DNA from: Nitrospirota bacterium
GTDB taxonomy: Bacteria; Nitrospirota; Thermodesulfovibrionia; Thermodesulfovibrionales; JdFR-88
Reading direction: 5' to 3'
Assembly: GCA_014874185.1 (NCBI GenBank)
Contig: JACWAF010000007.1
Coordinates: 1-64,000, forward strand
DNA: 64,000 bases
Shown here piece after piece: positions 8,596 to 17,098 of the stretch (its first letter is position 1; each line of letters begins with the position of its first letter). Below the pieces are notes generated by a model. That model saw only the letters and a program-made list of their open reading frames with translations, did no database searches and had not been told where the DNA came from. A program made the position numbers and the translations under genes.

Positions 8596-11372
8596 GATAT
8601 CGCGCCATGGCAGCGGGCACAGATTTCGGGGGCGTCCGTGAATGTGCCAACGGTTGTGCTGCGGTTCCAGCAGCGCTGGCATTTTTCGCCCTCCGCAAGC
8701 AGGACCTCCACCTTCAGCCCCGGCACATCGGTCGAAGTAAAGAAGGCGTCCTCGTATGCCCTGCCCCCGGCCTCGCTCGCTTCCGCCTGTGAGACTATGA
8801 AGAGGGTAGTGAGGAAGTCTTCGTGCTCCTTTAGAAGGGCATACTTGTCTTCCGGGACGAAGGCGATCACCTTTGCCTCAAGGGAATTGCCGATTAGTCT
8901 TTCCTTCCGCTTAATCTCAAGGGCCTTGTTTACTTCGTCCCTTACAGCGATGAGCGCCTTCCACCTTTCCTCAAGGAGCGGGTTGTGCAGTTTTTCATCG
9001 TGTTCCGGGAATGGGGCAAGGAATACGCTCTCTTCCTTAACGCCCTTTATGTCCTTCCATATCTCCTCGGCCGTGAACGAGATAACAGGGGCCATCAGCC
9101 TGGTCATGCCGGTGAGTATCTGATAGAGCACCCATTGCGCGGAGCGCCTCTCCGGTGAGTCCTTTTTGAATGTGTAGAGCCTGTCCTTCAGAATATCAAA
9201 GTAGAACGCGCTCATGTCCACGACGCAGAAATTGTAAAGCTTGTGGTAGACCTCGTGAAAGGCGAAGTCGTTGTACGCCGAATCTATATTTCTTATAAGC
9301 CCCTGCAGGCGTGAGAGCGCCCAGCGGTCTATCTCAAGGAGGCCTTCCGGTTTCTGCCCCTCGTAATCGTGCAGGTTGCCAAGCATGTACCGCGTCGTAT
9401 TCCTTATCTTCCGGTAGGCCTCGGTGAGCCTTTCAAGTATTTCCGGCGAGAGCCTTATGTCGTCTGAGTAGTCCTCGGCTGCGGCCCACATACGGAGTAT
9501 CTCCGCGCCGCTTTTCTTTATGATGTCCTCCGGGGCCACCACGTTCCCCATGGACTTTGACATCTTTCTGCCCCTGCCGTCCACCACGAACCCGTGCGTA
9601 AGGACGGAATCATAAGGGGCGCGCCCCTTTATGCCAACCCCGCAGATAAGCGAGCTTTGGAACCAGCCCCTGTGCTGGTCTGAGCCTTCCAGATACAGGT
9701 CGGCGGGCCAGGAAAGTTCCTTGTCTTCCTCCAGCACGGCCGCGTTGCTCGCGCCGGAGTCGAACCAGACATCGAGGATGTCCTTTTCCTTCGTGAACTC
9801 CCCGGAGCCGCAGGCGCATTTGTATCCGGGCGGCGCGAAATCCGACGCCGGTTTTTCGAACCAGACGTCCGAGCCGTGTTTCCTGATGAACCACTCCGTC
9901 CTGTCCAGCACGTCTTCATCTTTTATCACCGAGCCGCATGCGGCGCACCGGAGCAAGGTTATCGGCACGCCCCAGGCCCTCTGCCTGGATACGCACCAGT
10001 CCGGCCTGCGCTCCACCATGCCCTTGATGCGGTCCTTGCCCCAGGCCGGTATCCAGCGGACATTGTCTATCTGCTCCAGGCATCTCTCGCGGAGCCTGTC
10101 GTGCGCCATGGATATGAACCACTGCTCCGTTGCGCGGAATATCACGGGCCTCTTGCACCGCCAGCAGTGCGGGTAGGAATGGGTTATCTTCTCTTCATGA
10201 AGGAGCGCGTTTTTTTCCTTCAGTATCTCTATTATCTTCGGGTTCGCCTTGAAGACGAACTCGCCCTCTATCTCCGGCACGCCAGCCCTGAAGAACTTTC
10301 CCCTGTCGTCAACCGGGGCGTATGCCTCAAGGCCGAACTTTGTCCCTACCGTGAAATCGTCCTCGCCGTGGCCCGGGGCGATGTGCACTATGCCCGTTCC
10401 TTCCTCGGTGGTGACAAAATCAGCTTGGATCACGGTGGAGTGCCTGTCCAGAAAAGGATGGCTTGCCTTGAGCCCGACAAGCTCAAGCCCGTCTTTGGAG
10501 AGTATTTTTTCGCCCTCTATGCCCAGGGTGGTCTTTAGCTTCTCAGCAAGCACCGCGGCGAAGATATAGGTCTCGCCTGCCGGTATCTTTACCGCCCAGT
10601 ATTCAACCGTGGGGTTCACGGCAAGGGCCAGGTTGGCGGGCAGCGTCCACGGGGTGGTGGTCCAGATTATGAAATACGCGTCGCCAGCGAGGCCAAGCTT
10701 TGCCGCGTCCTCGTCCAGCAGCCTGAAACGCACATACACCGACGGGGATTCCTTTTCGGCATATTCCACCTCGGCCTCGGCGAGGGCGGTGACGCAGTTG
10801 GGGCACCAGTGGACGGGCTTTTTCCCCTTGTAGACGAAACCGTGCTTCACGAAATCATTGAACTGGCCCACTATGGCGGCCTCGTAATCGTTGGTCATGG
10901 TGAGATAGGGCCTGCCCCATCTGCCAAGCACGCCAAGCCGCATGAACTCATCGCGCTGGATGTCCACGAATTTGGCCGCGTACTCGCGGCAGAGCTTCCT
11001 CTTTTCGATCACGCCGGTCGTGTTTTTCTTCTCTCCAAGGTTCTTGTCCACCTGGATCTCTATGGGCAGTCCGTGGCAGTCCCAGCCCGGCACATAGGGG
11101 CTCCTCATGCCCTTCATGGCCCGGTACTTGACGATTATGTCCTTAAGGACCTTGTTTAGGGCGTGCCCCATGTGGATATGCCCGTTCGCGTAAGGGGGGC
11201 CGTCATGCAATATGTACTTGCCGTTTGCGGTTTTCTCCTGCATCTTCTCGTAGATATTCGCCTCCTGCCAGAAGTGGAGCGTTTCGGGCTCTTTCCGGGG
11301 TAGATTGGCCTTCATCGGAAAGCTGGTTTCCGGCAGGTTAAGCGTGTCCTTGTAATCTCTTTTTTCGTTCAT
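8592..11372 (-). CDS. ileS: Isoleucyl-tRNA synthetase
   Basis: Charges tRNA-Ile. The 926-residue class I synthetase shows the HIGH motif as HIHMGH at residues 65-70 and KMSKS at 603-607. A C-terminal zinc site, CQRCWNR and CARCHG near the end, marks the eubacterial IleS type. The large editing domain is present between. It sits between the STN-like gene and lspA with short overlaps at both ends; ileS-lspA linkage is common in bacteria. Confidence 0.97.
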   Translation of the reverse strand: MNEKRDYKDTLNLPETSFPMKANLPRKEPETLHFWQEANIYEKMQEKTANGKYILHDGPPYANGHIHMGHALNKVLKDIIVKYRAMKGMRSPYVPGWDCHGLPIEIQVDKNLGEKKNTTGVIEKRKLCREYAAKFVDIQRDEFMRLGVLGRWGRPYLTMTNDYEAAIVGQFNDFVKHGFVYKGKKPVHWCPNCVTALAEAEVEYAEKESPSVYVRFRLLDEDAAKLGLAGDAYFIIWTTTPWTLPANLALAVNPTVEYWAVKIPAGETYIFAAVLAEKLKTTLGIEGEKILSKDGLELVGLKASHPFLDRHSTVIQADFVTTEEGTGIVHIAPGHGEDDFTVGTKFGLEAYAPVDDRGKFFRAGVPEIEGEFVFKANPKIIEILKEKNALLHEEKITHSYPHCWRCKRPVIFRATEQWFISMAHDRLRERCLEQIDNVRWIPAWGKDRIKGMVERRPDWCVSRQRAWGVPITLLRCAACGSVIKDEDVLDRTEWFIRKHGSDVWFEKPASDFAPPGYKCACGSGEFTKEKDILDVWFDSGASNAAVLEEDKELSWPADLYLEGSDQHRGWFQSSLICGVGIKGRAPYDSVLTHGFVVDGRGRKMSKSMGNVVAPEDIIKKSGAEILRMWAAAEDYSDDIRLSPEILERLTEAYRKIRNTTRYMLGNLHDYEGQKPEGLLEIDRWALSRLQGLIRNIDSAYNDFAFHEVYHKLYNFCVVDMSAFYFDILKDRLYTFKKDSPERRSAQWVLYQILTGMTRLMAPVISFTAEEIWKDIKGVKEESVFLAPFPEHDEKLHNPLLEERWKALIAVRDEVNKALEIKRKERLIGNSLEAKVIAFVPEDKYALLKEHEDFLTTLFIVSQAEASEAGGRAYEDAFFTSTDVPGLKVEVLLAEGEKCQRCWNRSTTVGTFTDAPEICARCHGAIS

Positions 11373-11974
11373 TTGGTTCTTTTTAACTCCGGGACTGTTG
11401 GGATATCTGAATTGTCGGCCTTAAACTGGCCGCTTTCGATCGGGGGCTCCTGAAGGAGTTCCGGGGGAAGCTCGCGCCGAAGATTGGTCTCCTGCTTTCT
11501 CAGCGGAGCGCCCTGCTGCGCCCTGGGTGCCTGTACTGGGACGGGCCTGGGTTGAAACGCCCTCTGCGGCCGGGCGGCCGGGGGCGGCAGGTAATTCCGG
11601 CCCTGCATGAAGCCGGGCCTGAACCCTGGCTGGACTGCCTTTCCCTCTTTCAGCACTTTTAACGCAAGGATATTCCCCCCGCTGTCTGTGTCAATAAAAT
11701 AATTGTCGCATTTTATAAGCGTGAGTATCCGTTTTATGCCGCTTTCCAGGCTTAACTCTTTAAACGAGGTGCTTATCTGCCTGGCCGATACGGAGGGGTT
11801 CACGTTCGCGAGGAAACCCGCCTTTGAGCCTATCCCGGATATTACGGAGCCCAGGTTTGCGTCCTTCAGCTCCACGCTTAAGAGGCCGTTTTTAACCTCT
11901 ATGACCTGCCCGGCATAGGCCGGCGGGACGCAGAAGACCAGGATGGTAAAAAAGGCCAGGGCGGAACGGGGCAT
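11369..11974 (-). CDS. Secreted protein with secretin/TonB short N-terminal (STN)-like domain, function unknown
   Basis: I do not recognise a specific function. The 201 residues begin with a signal peptide (to about residue 21, ending AYAG). Residues 25-110 have the alternating beta/alpha pattern of STN domains (VELKDANLGSVISGIGSKAG, then a short SGIKRILTLIKC helix). The C-terminal half is proline- and glutamine-rich and probably disordered. It overlaps ileS by four bases and the EF-G-like gene by one, so it is in that transcript. It may bind another envelope protein; that is a guess. Confidence 0.6.
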   Translation of the reverse strand: MPRSALAFFTILVFCVPPAYAGQVIEVKNGLLSVELKDANLGSVISGIGSKAGFLANVNPSVSARQISTSFKELSLESGIKRILTLIKCDNYFIDTDSGGNILALKVLKEGKAVQPGFRPGFMQGRNYLPPPAARPQRAFQPRPVPVQAPRAQQGAPLRKQETNLRRELPPELLQEPPIESGQFKADNSDIPTVPELKRTK

Positions 11975-14064
11975 TATTCCTCTTTCTGCTTCTGTGACTG
12001 GCGTTCGGCTATTATCTTCTGGGCCAGATGCGCGGGCACCTGCTCGTAGTGGGAAAACTCCATCGTGTAGATGCCGCGCCCGGCGGTGAGGGCGTGAAGC
12101 TGGTTTGCGTACGTGAGCATCTCCACCATGGGGACAAGCGCGGTCACTTTCTGATTGGTCCCCTGCTGTTCCATCCCCTGCACCTTCCCGCGCTTCCCGT
12201 TGAGGTCGCCGATTACCGCCCCGAGGCTTTCTTCCGGGGTGGTTATTTCCACCTTCATTATGGGCTCAAGGAGCACCGGTCTCGCCTCTACTGCGGCCTT
12301 TTTTATAGCCATGGAGCCGGCTATCTTGAATGCCATCTCGGAGGAGTCCACCGGGTGATAAGAGCCGTCGTATACGGCCACGCTTACGTCCACCATCGGG
12401 AAGCCGGCGATTATGCCTTCGCGCAGGGTATCGGCTATGCCTTTTTCAACGGCGGGGATATAGTTTCTGGGTATGGCGCCGCCCACTATCTTGTCCAGGA
12501 ATTCGAACCCCGTGCCCCTTTGCAGGGGTTTTACCTCTATCCAGCAGTCCCCGTACTGGCCCTTTCCGCCGGACTGCTTCTTGTACTTGCCCTGCGCCTT
12601 GGTGCTTGCGGTTATCGTCTCCCTGTACGGTATCTTCGGCGTCTTCATCTCGACGTCCACGCCGAATTTTCTCTTCAGCCGTTCAAGGGTCACCTCCAGA
12701 TGAAGCTGGCCCATGCCGGAGAGGAGCATCTCTTTTGTCTCTTCGTCCCTGTGGAAGCGGAGCGTGGGGTCTTCCTCCAGCATCTTGTGGATGCCGGTGC
12801 TCACCTTGTCCTCGTCTCCCTTTGCCCTGGAGGCTATGGCGTAAGAGATTATCGGCTCGGCTATTTTGGCTTTGGCAAGAATTATTGGTTTCGCCTCATC
12901 CGAAAGCGTGTCGCCCGTATTGGTTTCCTTGAGTTTTGCTATAACGCCTATCTCGCCGGGACCAAGCTTCTGGGCGGGTATATGCTTTTTGCCGAACAGG
13001 TAAGATATCTGTCCGATCCGCTCCTTTACGCCCCTCGATGTGTTTGCCGCTACGCTGTCCGAGCTGAGGGTGCCTGAATAAACCCTGAATATCGAAAGCC
13101 TCCCGGCGAACGGGTCGGCGACTGTCTTGAACACGTAAGCCGCAAGCGGTGAATCCGGGGCGGGTTTCCTCTCAATCTCCACGCCGGTTTTGGGGTCCCT
13201 GCCGGTGATGGGCTTAACCCTGGCGAACTCTTCCGGGGAGGGCAGGGCCAGGACTATGGCGTCCATCAGCCTGTCCACGCCTATATTGTTGGAGGCCGAG
13301 CCGCAGGCGGCCGCAATGAACCTGCGCTCCGCAGAGCCCTGTTTTATCCCGTTTATTATCTGTTCTTTTGTCAGTTCGCCGCCTTCCAGATAGGCCGTGA
13401 GGAGGTTATCGTCAGCCTCGGCTATCTTCTCAATCAGTTTCTTCCTGTATTTACCGGCTTCATCGGCCATATCCGGGGGTATCTCGCCTTCCGTGGCCTT
13501 GCCGTCCTTGTACGTATATGCCTTCATTTCAATGAGGTCCGCTACCCCCTCGAATGAAGGGCCCTGGCCCATGGGGATTGTAAGCGGGATAACATCTTTC
13601 TGGAAGGATTCCTGCATCTCACTGATGGTTTTGCCGAAATCGGCGGTGTCCTTGTCCATCATATTAAGGAAAGCTAGGACGGGCAGTCCGTATTCGTCCG
13701 CGAAACCCCAGAGTTTCTCGGCCTCTCCGCGCAGGCCTTCCGCGGCGCTTATTATGAGGAGTGCGCCGTCAACGGCCCGAAGGCTCCCGTGCGCCTCCTC
13801 TATGAAGTTGATCAGCCCCGGGGTGTCCACGATATTGAACCTGCTGCCTTTCCATTCGCAGAAGGCGACCGAGGTGCTGAGGGTGATTTTCCGCTCGACC
13901 TCCTCGGGCTCGTAATCCATGACTGTGGTGCCGTCCTGAATGGAGCCAACCCTGTCTATGGCCCTGGCGTCATAAAGCATTACCTCGGCCAGTTTGGTCT
14001 TTCCGGCGCCCCCGTGCGCGACAATGGCGAAATTCCTTATCCTCTCCACCCCGAAATTAGCCAT
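11974..14064 (-). CDS. Elongation factor G-like GTPase (EF-G2/FusA-like)
   Basis: Translational GTPase of 696 residues with all EF-G domains: G domain, domain II, the KFGVDVEMKTPKIPYRETI region and C-terminal domains IV-V ending with a MLTYANQLHALTAGRGIYTM segment. The P-loop is AHGGAGKT (16-23) rather than the AHIDAGKT of canonical EF-G, as in the EF-G-like paralogue family. The base-specificity motif NKxD reads N134-M-M-D137, so the usual lysine is missing. A good site (GGAGG) precedes the ATG. It heads the minus-strand run to lspA. Its role as translocase or as a ribosome recycling/stress factor cannot be decided here. Confidence 0.85.
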   Translation of the reverse strand: MANFGVERIRNFAIVAHGGAGKTKLAEVMLYDARAIDRVGSIQDGTTVMDYEPEEVERKITLSTSVAFCEWKGSRFNIVDTPGLINFIEEAHGSLRAVDGALLIISAAEGLRGEAEKLWGFADEYGLPVLAFLNMMDKDTADFGKTISEMQESFQKDVIPLTIPMGQGPSFEGVADLIEMKAYTYKDGKATEGEIPPDMADEAGKYRKKLIEKIAEADDNLLTAYLEGGELTKEQIINGIKQGSAERRFIAAACGSASNNIGVDRLMDAIVLALPSPEEFARVKPITGRDPKTGVEIERKPAPDSPLAAYVFKTVADPFAGRLSIFRVYSGTLSSDSVAANTSRGVKERIGQISYLFGKKHIPAQKLGPGEIGVIAKLKETNTGDTLSDEAKPIILAKAKIAEPIISYAIASRAKGDEDKVSTGIHKMLEEDPTLRFHRDEETKEMLLSGMGQLHLEVTLERLKRKFGVDVEMKTPKIPYRETITASTKAQGKYKKQSGGKGQYGDCWIEVKPLQRGTGFEFLDKIVGGAIPRNYIPAVEKGIADTLREGIIAGFPMVDVSVAVYDGSYHPVDSSEMAFKIAGSMAIKKAAVEARPVLLEPIMKVEITTPEESLGAVIGDLNGKRGKVQGMEQQGTNQKVTALVPMVEMLTYANQLHALTAGRGIYTMEFSHYEQVPAHLAQKIIAERQSQKQKEE

Positions 14065-14089
14065 CCAAAAACCTCCGGTTTATTGGAAT

Positions 14090-14539
14090 TCAGTCTAATA
14101 TCTCTTCGATGACGGGCTTGTACTCGATCTTCTTCTCGGCGCGCTTGCTCCATATCTTTATGATGATAAAGGAAACGGCGAAAAGCGCAAACCCGAAGAT
14201 AGCGGACACTATGTCCGGGTCGGTGCCCTTCATAAGTGTCCGGCTGAAGAATTGTTTTCCGAGGATCGCCCCCAGGATAAGGCACAGCACGGGTATTCCG
14301 TAGACTATCAGCGAGCCTTTCAGATACGAGAAGGGCTTCATGGCCACCCGCACCGTCTGGCCGACTTCGGCATCCACCATGTTAAGCGCCTCCACTTCGG
14401 CACTCGCTTCGGATACGTGGCATGTTCCCATCGAGCACTGTTCGCAGATTCCGGGCTTTTTGGAGACGGTCACGGTGGCAAGCCTGCCTTCTATCTTTGT
14501 TACTACTCCTATTTCGTCCATATTGTTGAATTTTAACAT
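14090..14539 (-). CDS. RseC/MucC-like integral membrane protein (SoxR-reducing system family)
   Basis: 149 residues. The N-terminal soluble part has a beta-rich fold with cysteines GICEQCSMGTCH, and the C-terminal part has two membrane helices (about residues 65-85 and 105-125) followed by a basic tail. This matches the RseC/MucC family; relatives are linked to SoxR reduction and to Rnf-type redox systems. The ATG at 14539 has only a weak site (AAAGGTG); a second in-frame ATG at 14521 is possible. It lies about 55 bases from the divergent DHS-like gene, so the two promoters must overlap. Confidence 0.75.
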   Translation of the reverse strand: MLKFNNMDEIGVVTKIEGRLATVTVSKKPGICEQCSMGTCHVSEASAEVEALNMVDAEVGQTVRVAMKPFSYLKGSLIVYGIPVLCLILGAILGKQFFSRTLMKGTDPDIVSAIFGFALFAVSFIIIKIWSKRAEKKIEYKPVIEEILD

Positions 14540-14578
14540 AATAACGGCACCTTTGGGGGGCGGGCAATGGAGCTGTTG

Positions 14579-14587
14579 TGCTATTAT
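14579..14587 (+). promoter_or_regulatory. Extended -10 box before the DHS-like gene
   Basis: TGcTATTAT ends six bases before the ATG at 14594. No Shine-Dalgarno sequence is present between them, which fits a leaderless transcript and supports the 14594 start over the upstream ATG at 14567. Confidence 0.45.
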
Positions 14588-14593
14588 TTTCAT

Positions 14594-15538
14594 ATGAAAA
14601 AACTGAAACCCCTCGATACGCGCAAAGCCAAAACCATCCCGCTTCCAAAGAGACAGTCCAAGGTCAGCGAGTCCCTCCTTGGCAGGCCGTATCAACAGGG
14701 CGGCTCGTTCCGGGACTTCTGGGACAGCCTGCCCGATATCCTCGCGGCGAAGAAGATAAAGGAAGTGGCGGAGAGGATAGTCGCGGCCAGGAAGAACGGA
14801 AGACCAGTCGTGCTTGGCATGGGCGCGCATCCGATAAAAGTGGGCCTCTCGCCATTGATAATAGACCTGATGCGCCGGGGCGTGATAACGGCCTTCGCCG
14901 CGAACGGGGCCGCGATAATCCACGATTTCGAGCTGTCATACGCCGGGCACACCTCCGAGGACGTGGCCTGCGGCCTCGAGAAGGGCCAGTTCGGCATGGC
15001 ACGCGAGACCGGGTTATACCTGAACCGTGCCATCAAAAAGGGTGTGGCCGATGGGCTTGGGATCGGGGCATCCGTGGGCCGCATGATCGCGAAAGGCAGG
15101 TTCCCTTATAAAGGGAAGAGCATCTTCGGGGCATGTTTTTCGATGTGCGTCCCGGCCACGGTGCATGTCACGATGGGGGCCGATATCATCCATATGCACC
15201 CTTCGGCGGACGGGGCCGCGATAGGGGAGGGCTCGTTGAGCGATTTCAGACTATTCGCCGCCGTGCTCTCCGGGCTGGAAGGCGGCGTTTACATAAACCT
15301 GGGCTCCGCCGTGGTTATGCCTGAGGTTTTTTTGAAGGCCCTGAACCTGGCCCGAAACCTGGGCCACAAGGTTGACGACATTACTACCGTGAACATGGAC
15401 TTTTTCCAGCATTACAGGCCGGGTGAGAACGTGCTTAAAAGGCCCACCCTCTGCGGCGGCGCTCCGTATGCCCTTACCGGGCATCACGAGATTATGTTCC
15501 CGCTGCTCGCCGCGGCGGTAATAGAGATGTACTCCTGA
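14594..15538 (+). CDS. Deoxyhypusine synthase-like protein, function unknown
   Basis: 314 residues from the ATG at 14594 (323 if the ATG at 14567 is used). The sequence resembles the deoxyhypusine synthase-like superfamily: a Rossmann-type nucleotide region (VVLGMGAHPIKVGLSP), a GAAIIHDFELSYAGHTSEDV segment and MGADIIHMHPSADGAAIGEG. The GGGxxKHH catalytic-lysine motif of true deoxyhypusine synthase is not visible; the matching C-terminal region reads CGGAPYALTGHHEIM. Bacteria lack eIF5A, so a different substrate is expected. It is flanked by unrelated genes and seems to be transcribed alone. Confidence 0.5.
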   Translation: MKKLKPLDTRKAKTIPLPKRQSKVSESLLGRPYQQGGSFRDFWDSLPDILAAKKIKEVAERIVAARKNGRPVVLGMGAHPIKVGLSPLIIDLMRRGVITAFAANGAAIIHDFELSYAGHTSEDVACGLEKGQFGMARETGLYLNRAIKKGVADGLGIGASVGRMIAKGRFPYKGKSIFGACFSMCVPATVHVTMGADIIHMHPSADGAAIGEGSLSDFRLFAAVLSGLEGGVYINLGSAVVMPEVFLKALNLARNLGHKVDDITTVNMDFFQHYRPGENVLKRPTLCGGAPYALTGHHEIMFPLLAAAVIEMYS

Positions 15539-15564
15539 GGGGAATTTTATCTATTTCCACCGCC

Positions 15565-15616
15565 GCCCTCCCTCACCCTCCGCTTCGCTCCTCCCTCTCC
15601 CAAGGGGAGAGGGGAA
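15565..15616. repeat. Dispersed hairpin repeat unit
   Basis: ccctcaccctccgcttcgct, then cctccctctcccaaggggag and aggggaa. Same family as 3563-3584 and 3795-3816; the cctctccc/ggggagagg part forms a short hairpin. The rest of the 220-base gap before the next gene is AT-rich near its end and shows no gene. Confidence 0.6.
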
Positions 15617-15758
15617 TCTTTTGGCTGGGGGACTCTGCCCCCCACACATCTGAAGGGTGGCGGCCGGGATTGGATAAAATCTCTTTTTAAATATTTTTTC
15701 ATCAATTCAATTCAAATAGCTTGAAAAAACCCTTCGCTGGCGCAAATAATATAGCGCG

Positions 15759-17090
15759 ATGAGCAAGAACATCCTGATTGTGGAAAGCGATTTCGAGACC
15801 TCCCGGATTGCGGCCAAGGCCCTTGAGGGGGAGGGCTATTTCGTATTCATATCTTCCACGGCCGAAGCCGGCCTGATGATGGCAAAGAGGGTGAAGCCCT
15901 CGCTCATCCTCCTTGATTTATCCGTGAAGGGGGTTGGGGGGGTCGAGTTTACGGCGAAGCTCAGGGAGGCCCCGGCCGTGAAAGACTCGCCGATACTCCT
16001 CTTCGCCTCCGCCGGGCGTGAATACGACCCGGCCCTGAGAGAGCGGTACGGGATCGTCAACTTCCTCAAACTGCCGGTGGACACCGCCGAGGTGGTGCAA
16101 AAGAGCAAGGCCTCGCTGGAGGGGATACCCCGCTTCGAGGATGAGAGGCCGCCGGTTGCGGAAAAGACCGTTCTGGAGCAGATGCTGAAACGCTCTGAAG
16201 AGCAAGCCATGGGCGCAGAGGAGAAGTCCGGCCCGCATCCCGTTGCCGAAAAGACCGGGCCTGAGCCGGAGCGGCCCGGCCCGGCGGAACCCGATATCGG
16301 CCCGCTCATAAGGGATGAATTGACAAACAACAAGGAAGACGAGGCTTTTTCGATGAACAGGTCCCCCATAGAGATGGACTTCAGGAAAGAACGGAAACCC
16401 AAAAAGACCCTGTTCATGGTGATACTCCTGGTCTTGTTCGGGGCCATATCCTCTTTCGGCTATTTCATGCTTTTCATGCACCCGAAGGCTGAGGCCGTAA
16501 GGGAAGACGTCCCCCAGTCCGCGGCGGTGGACTCCAATGGGACCTCGCAGGCCAATGCCCTGGCGCAGGCGAACGCCGTAAGCAATGCGGTCTCCCCGGA
16601 TATGGCCGCGAGCAATGCCTCTGCAGCCGGCAATGCCGCTTCGCAGGAGGCAGCCCCCGTTGCAAGCGCCGCGCCAAACCCGGCGCCGCAGGCCGCTGCG
16701 GACAAGGAGGTTGGGCCTGCCCGGGATAAGAAATCCGTCAAAACCGCAAAAGCGGAGGAGAAAATTCCGGCCAGGGCCGGGGCCGCTATGAAAGCGCCGG
16801 GGCCGGAAAAAACCGCCTTAAAAAAGACGGAAGGCGCGCAGGTCCGGATTCCCGGCTCCAGGCATCTCTACGCCCTCCAGGTTGGCGTATTCAGCAAGAA
16901 GGCGAACGCCGAAAAAACGCTTAAATCCCTGAAGGCCAAAGGATTCATGGGCTACGTAAAATCCGTAAGAGCCAGGAACAGGACTGTCTACAGGGTGCTT
17001 GTTGGCAGGTACAACAACCCGCGCAAGGCGGATGCCATGTATAAGAAACTGAAAAAGCAGGGCTTCAGGCCCATTCACTATTCCGGGTAG
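15759..17090 (+). CDS. Receiver domain-membrane-SPOR domain protein, copy 1
   Basis: 443 residues with an unusual layout. Residues 1-120 form a CheY-like receiver with the phospho-acceptor Asp53 (LILLDLSV); the lysine normally just before the conserved proline is Leu105 (NFLKLPV). Residues 120-210 are charged linker. One membrane helix runs about 217-239, followed by an alanine/proline-rich low-complexity region and a C-terminal SPOR domain (about 367-443), which in known proteins binds denuded septal peptidoglycan. The receiver is therefore cytoplasmic and the SPOR domain periplasmic. A -10-like TAATAT ends six bases before the ATG and no ribosome site is seen. Next gene is a paralogue. Confidence 0.8.
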   Translation: MSKNILIVESDFETSRIAAKALEGEGYFVFISSTAEAGLMMAKRVKPSLILLDLSVKGVGGVEFTAKLREAPAVKDSPILLFASAGREYDPALRERYGIVNFLKLPVDTAEVVQKSKASLEGIPRFEDERPPVAEKTVLEQMLKRSEEQAMGAEEKSGPHPVAEKTGPEPERPGPAEPDIGPLIRDELTNNKEDEAFSMNRSPIEMDFRKERKPKKTLFMVILLVLFGAISSFGYFMLFMHPKAEAVREDVPQSAAVDSNGTSQANALAQANAVSNAVSPDMAASNASAAGNAASQEAAPVASAAPNPAPQAAADKEVGPARDKKSVKTAKAEEKIPARAGAAMKAPGPEKTALKKTEGAQVRIPGSRHLYALQVGVFSKKANAEKTLKSLKAKGFMGYVKSVRARNRTVYRVLVGRYNNPRKADAMYKKLKKQGFRPIHYSG

Positions 17091-17098
17091 TCCGTGAT

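Noticed and set aside
14540-14923. Upstream extension of the RseC-like protein
   Set aside because: The extra 128 residues lie antisense in the DHS-like gene and do not look like a protein domain.
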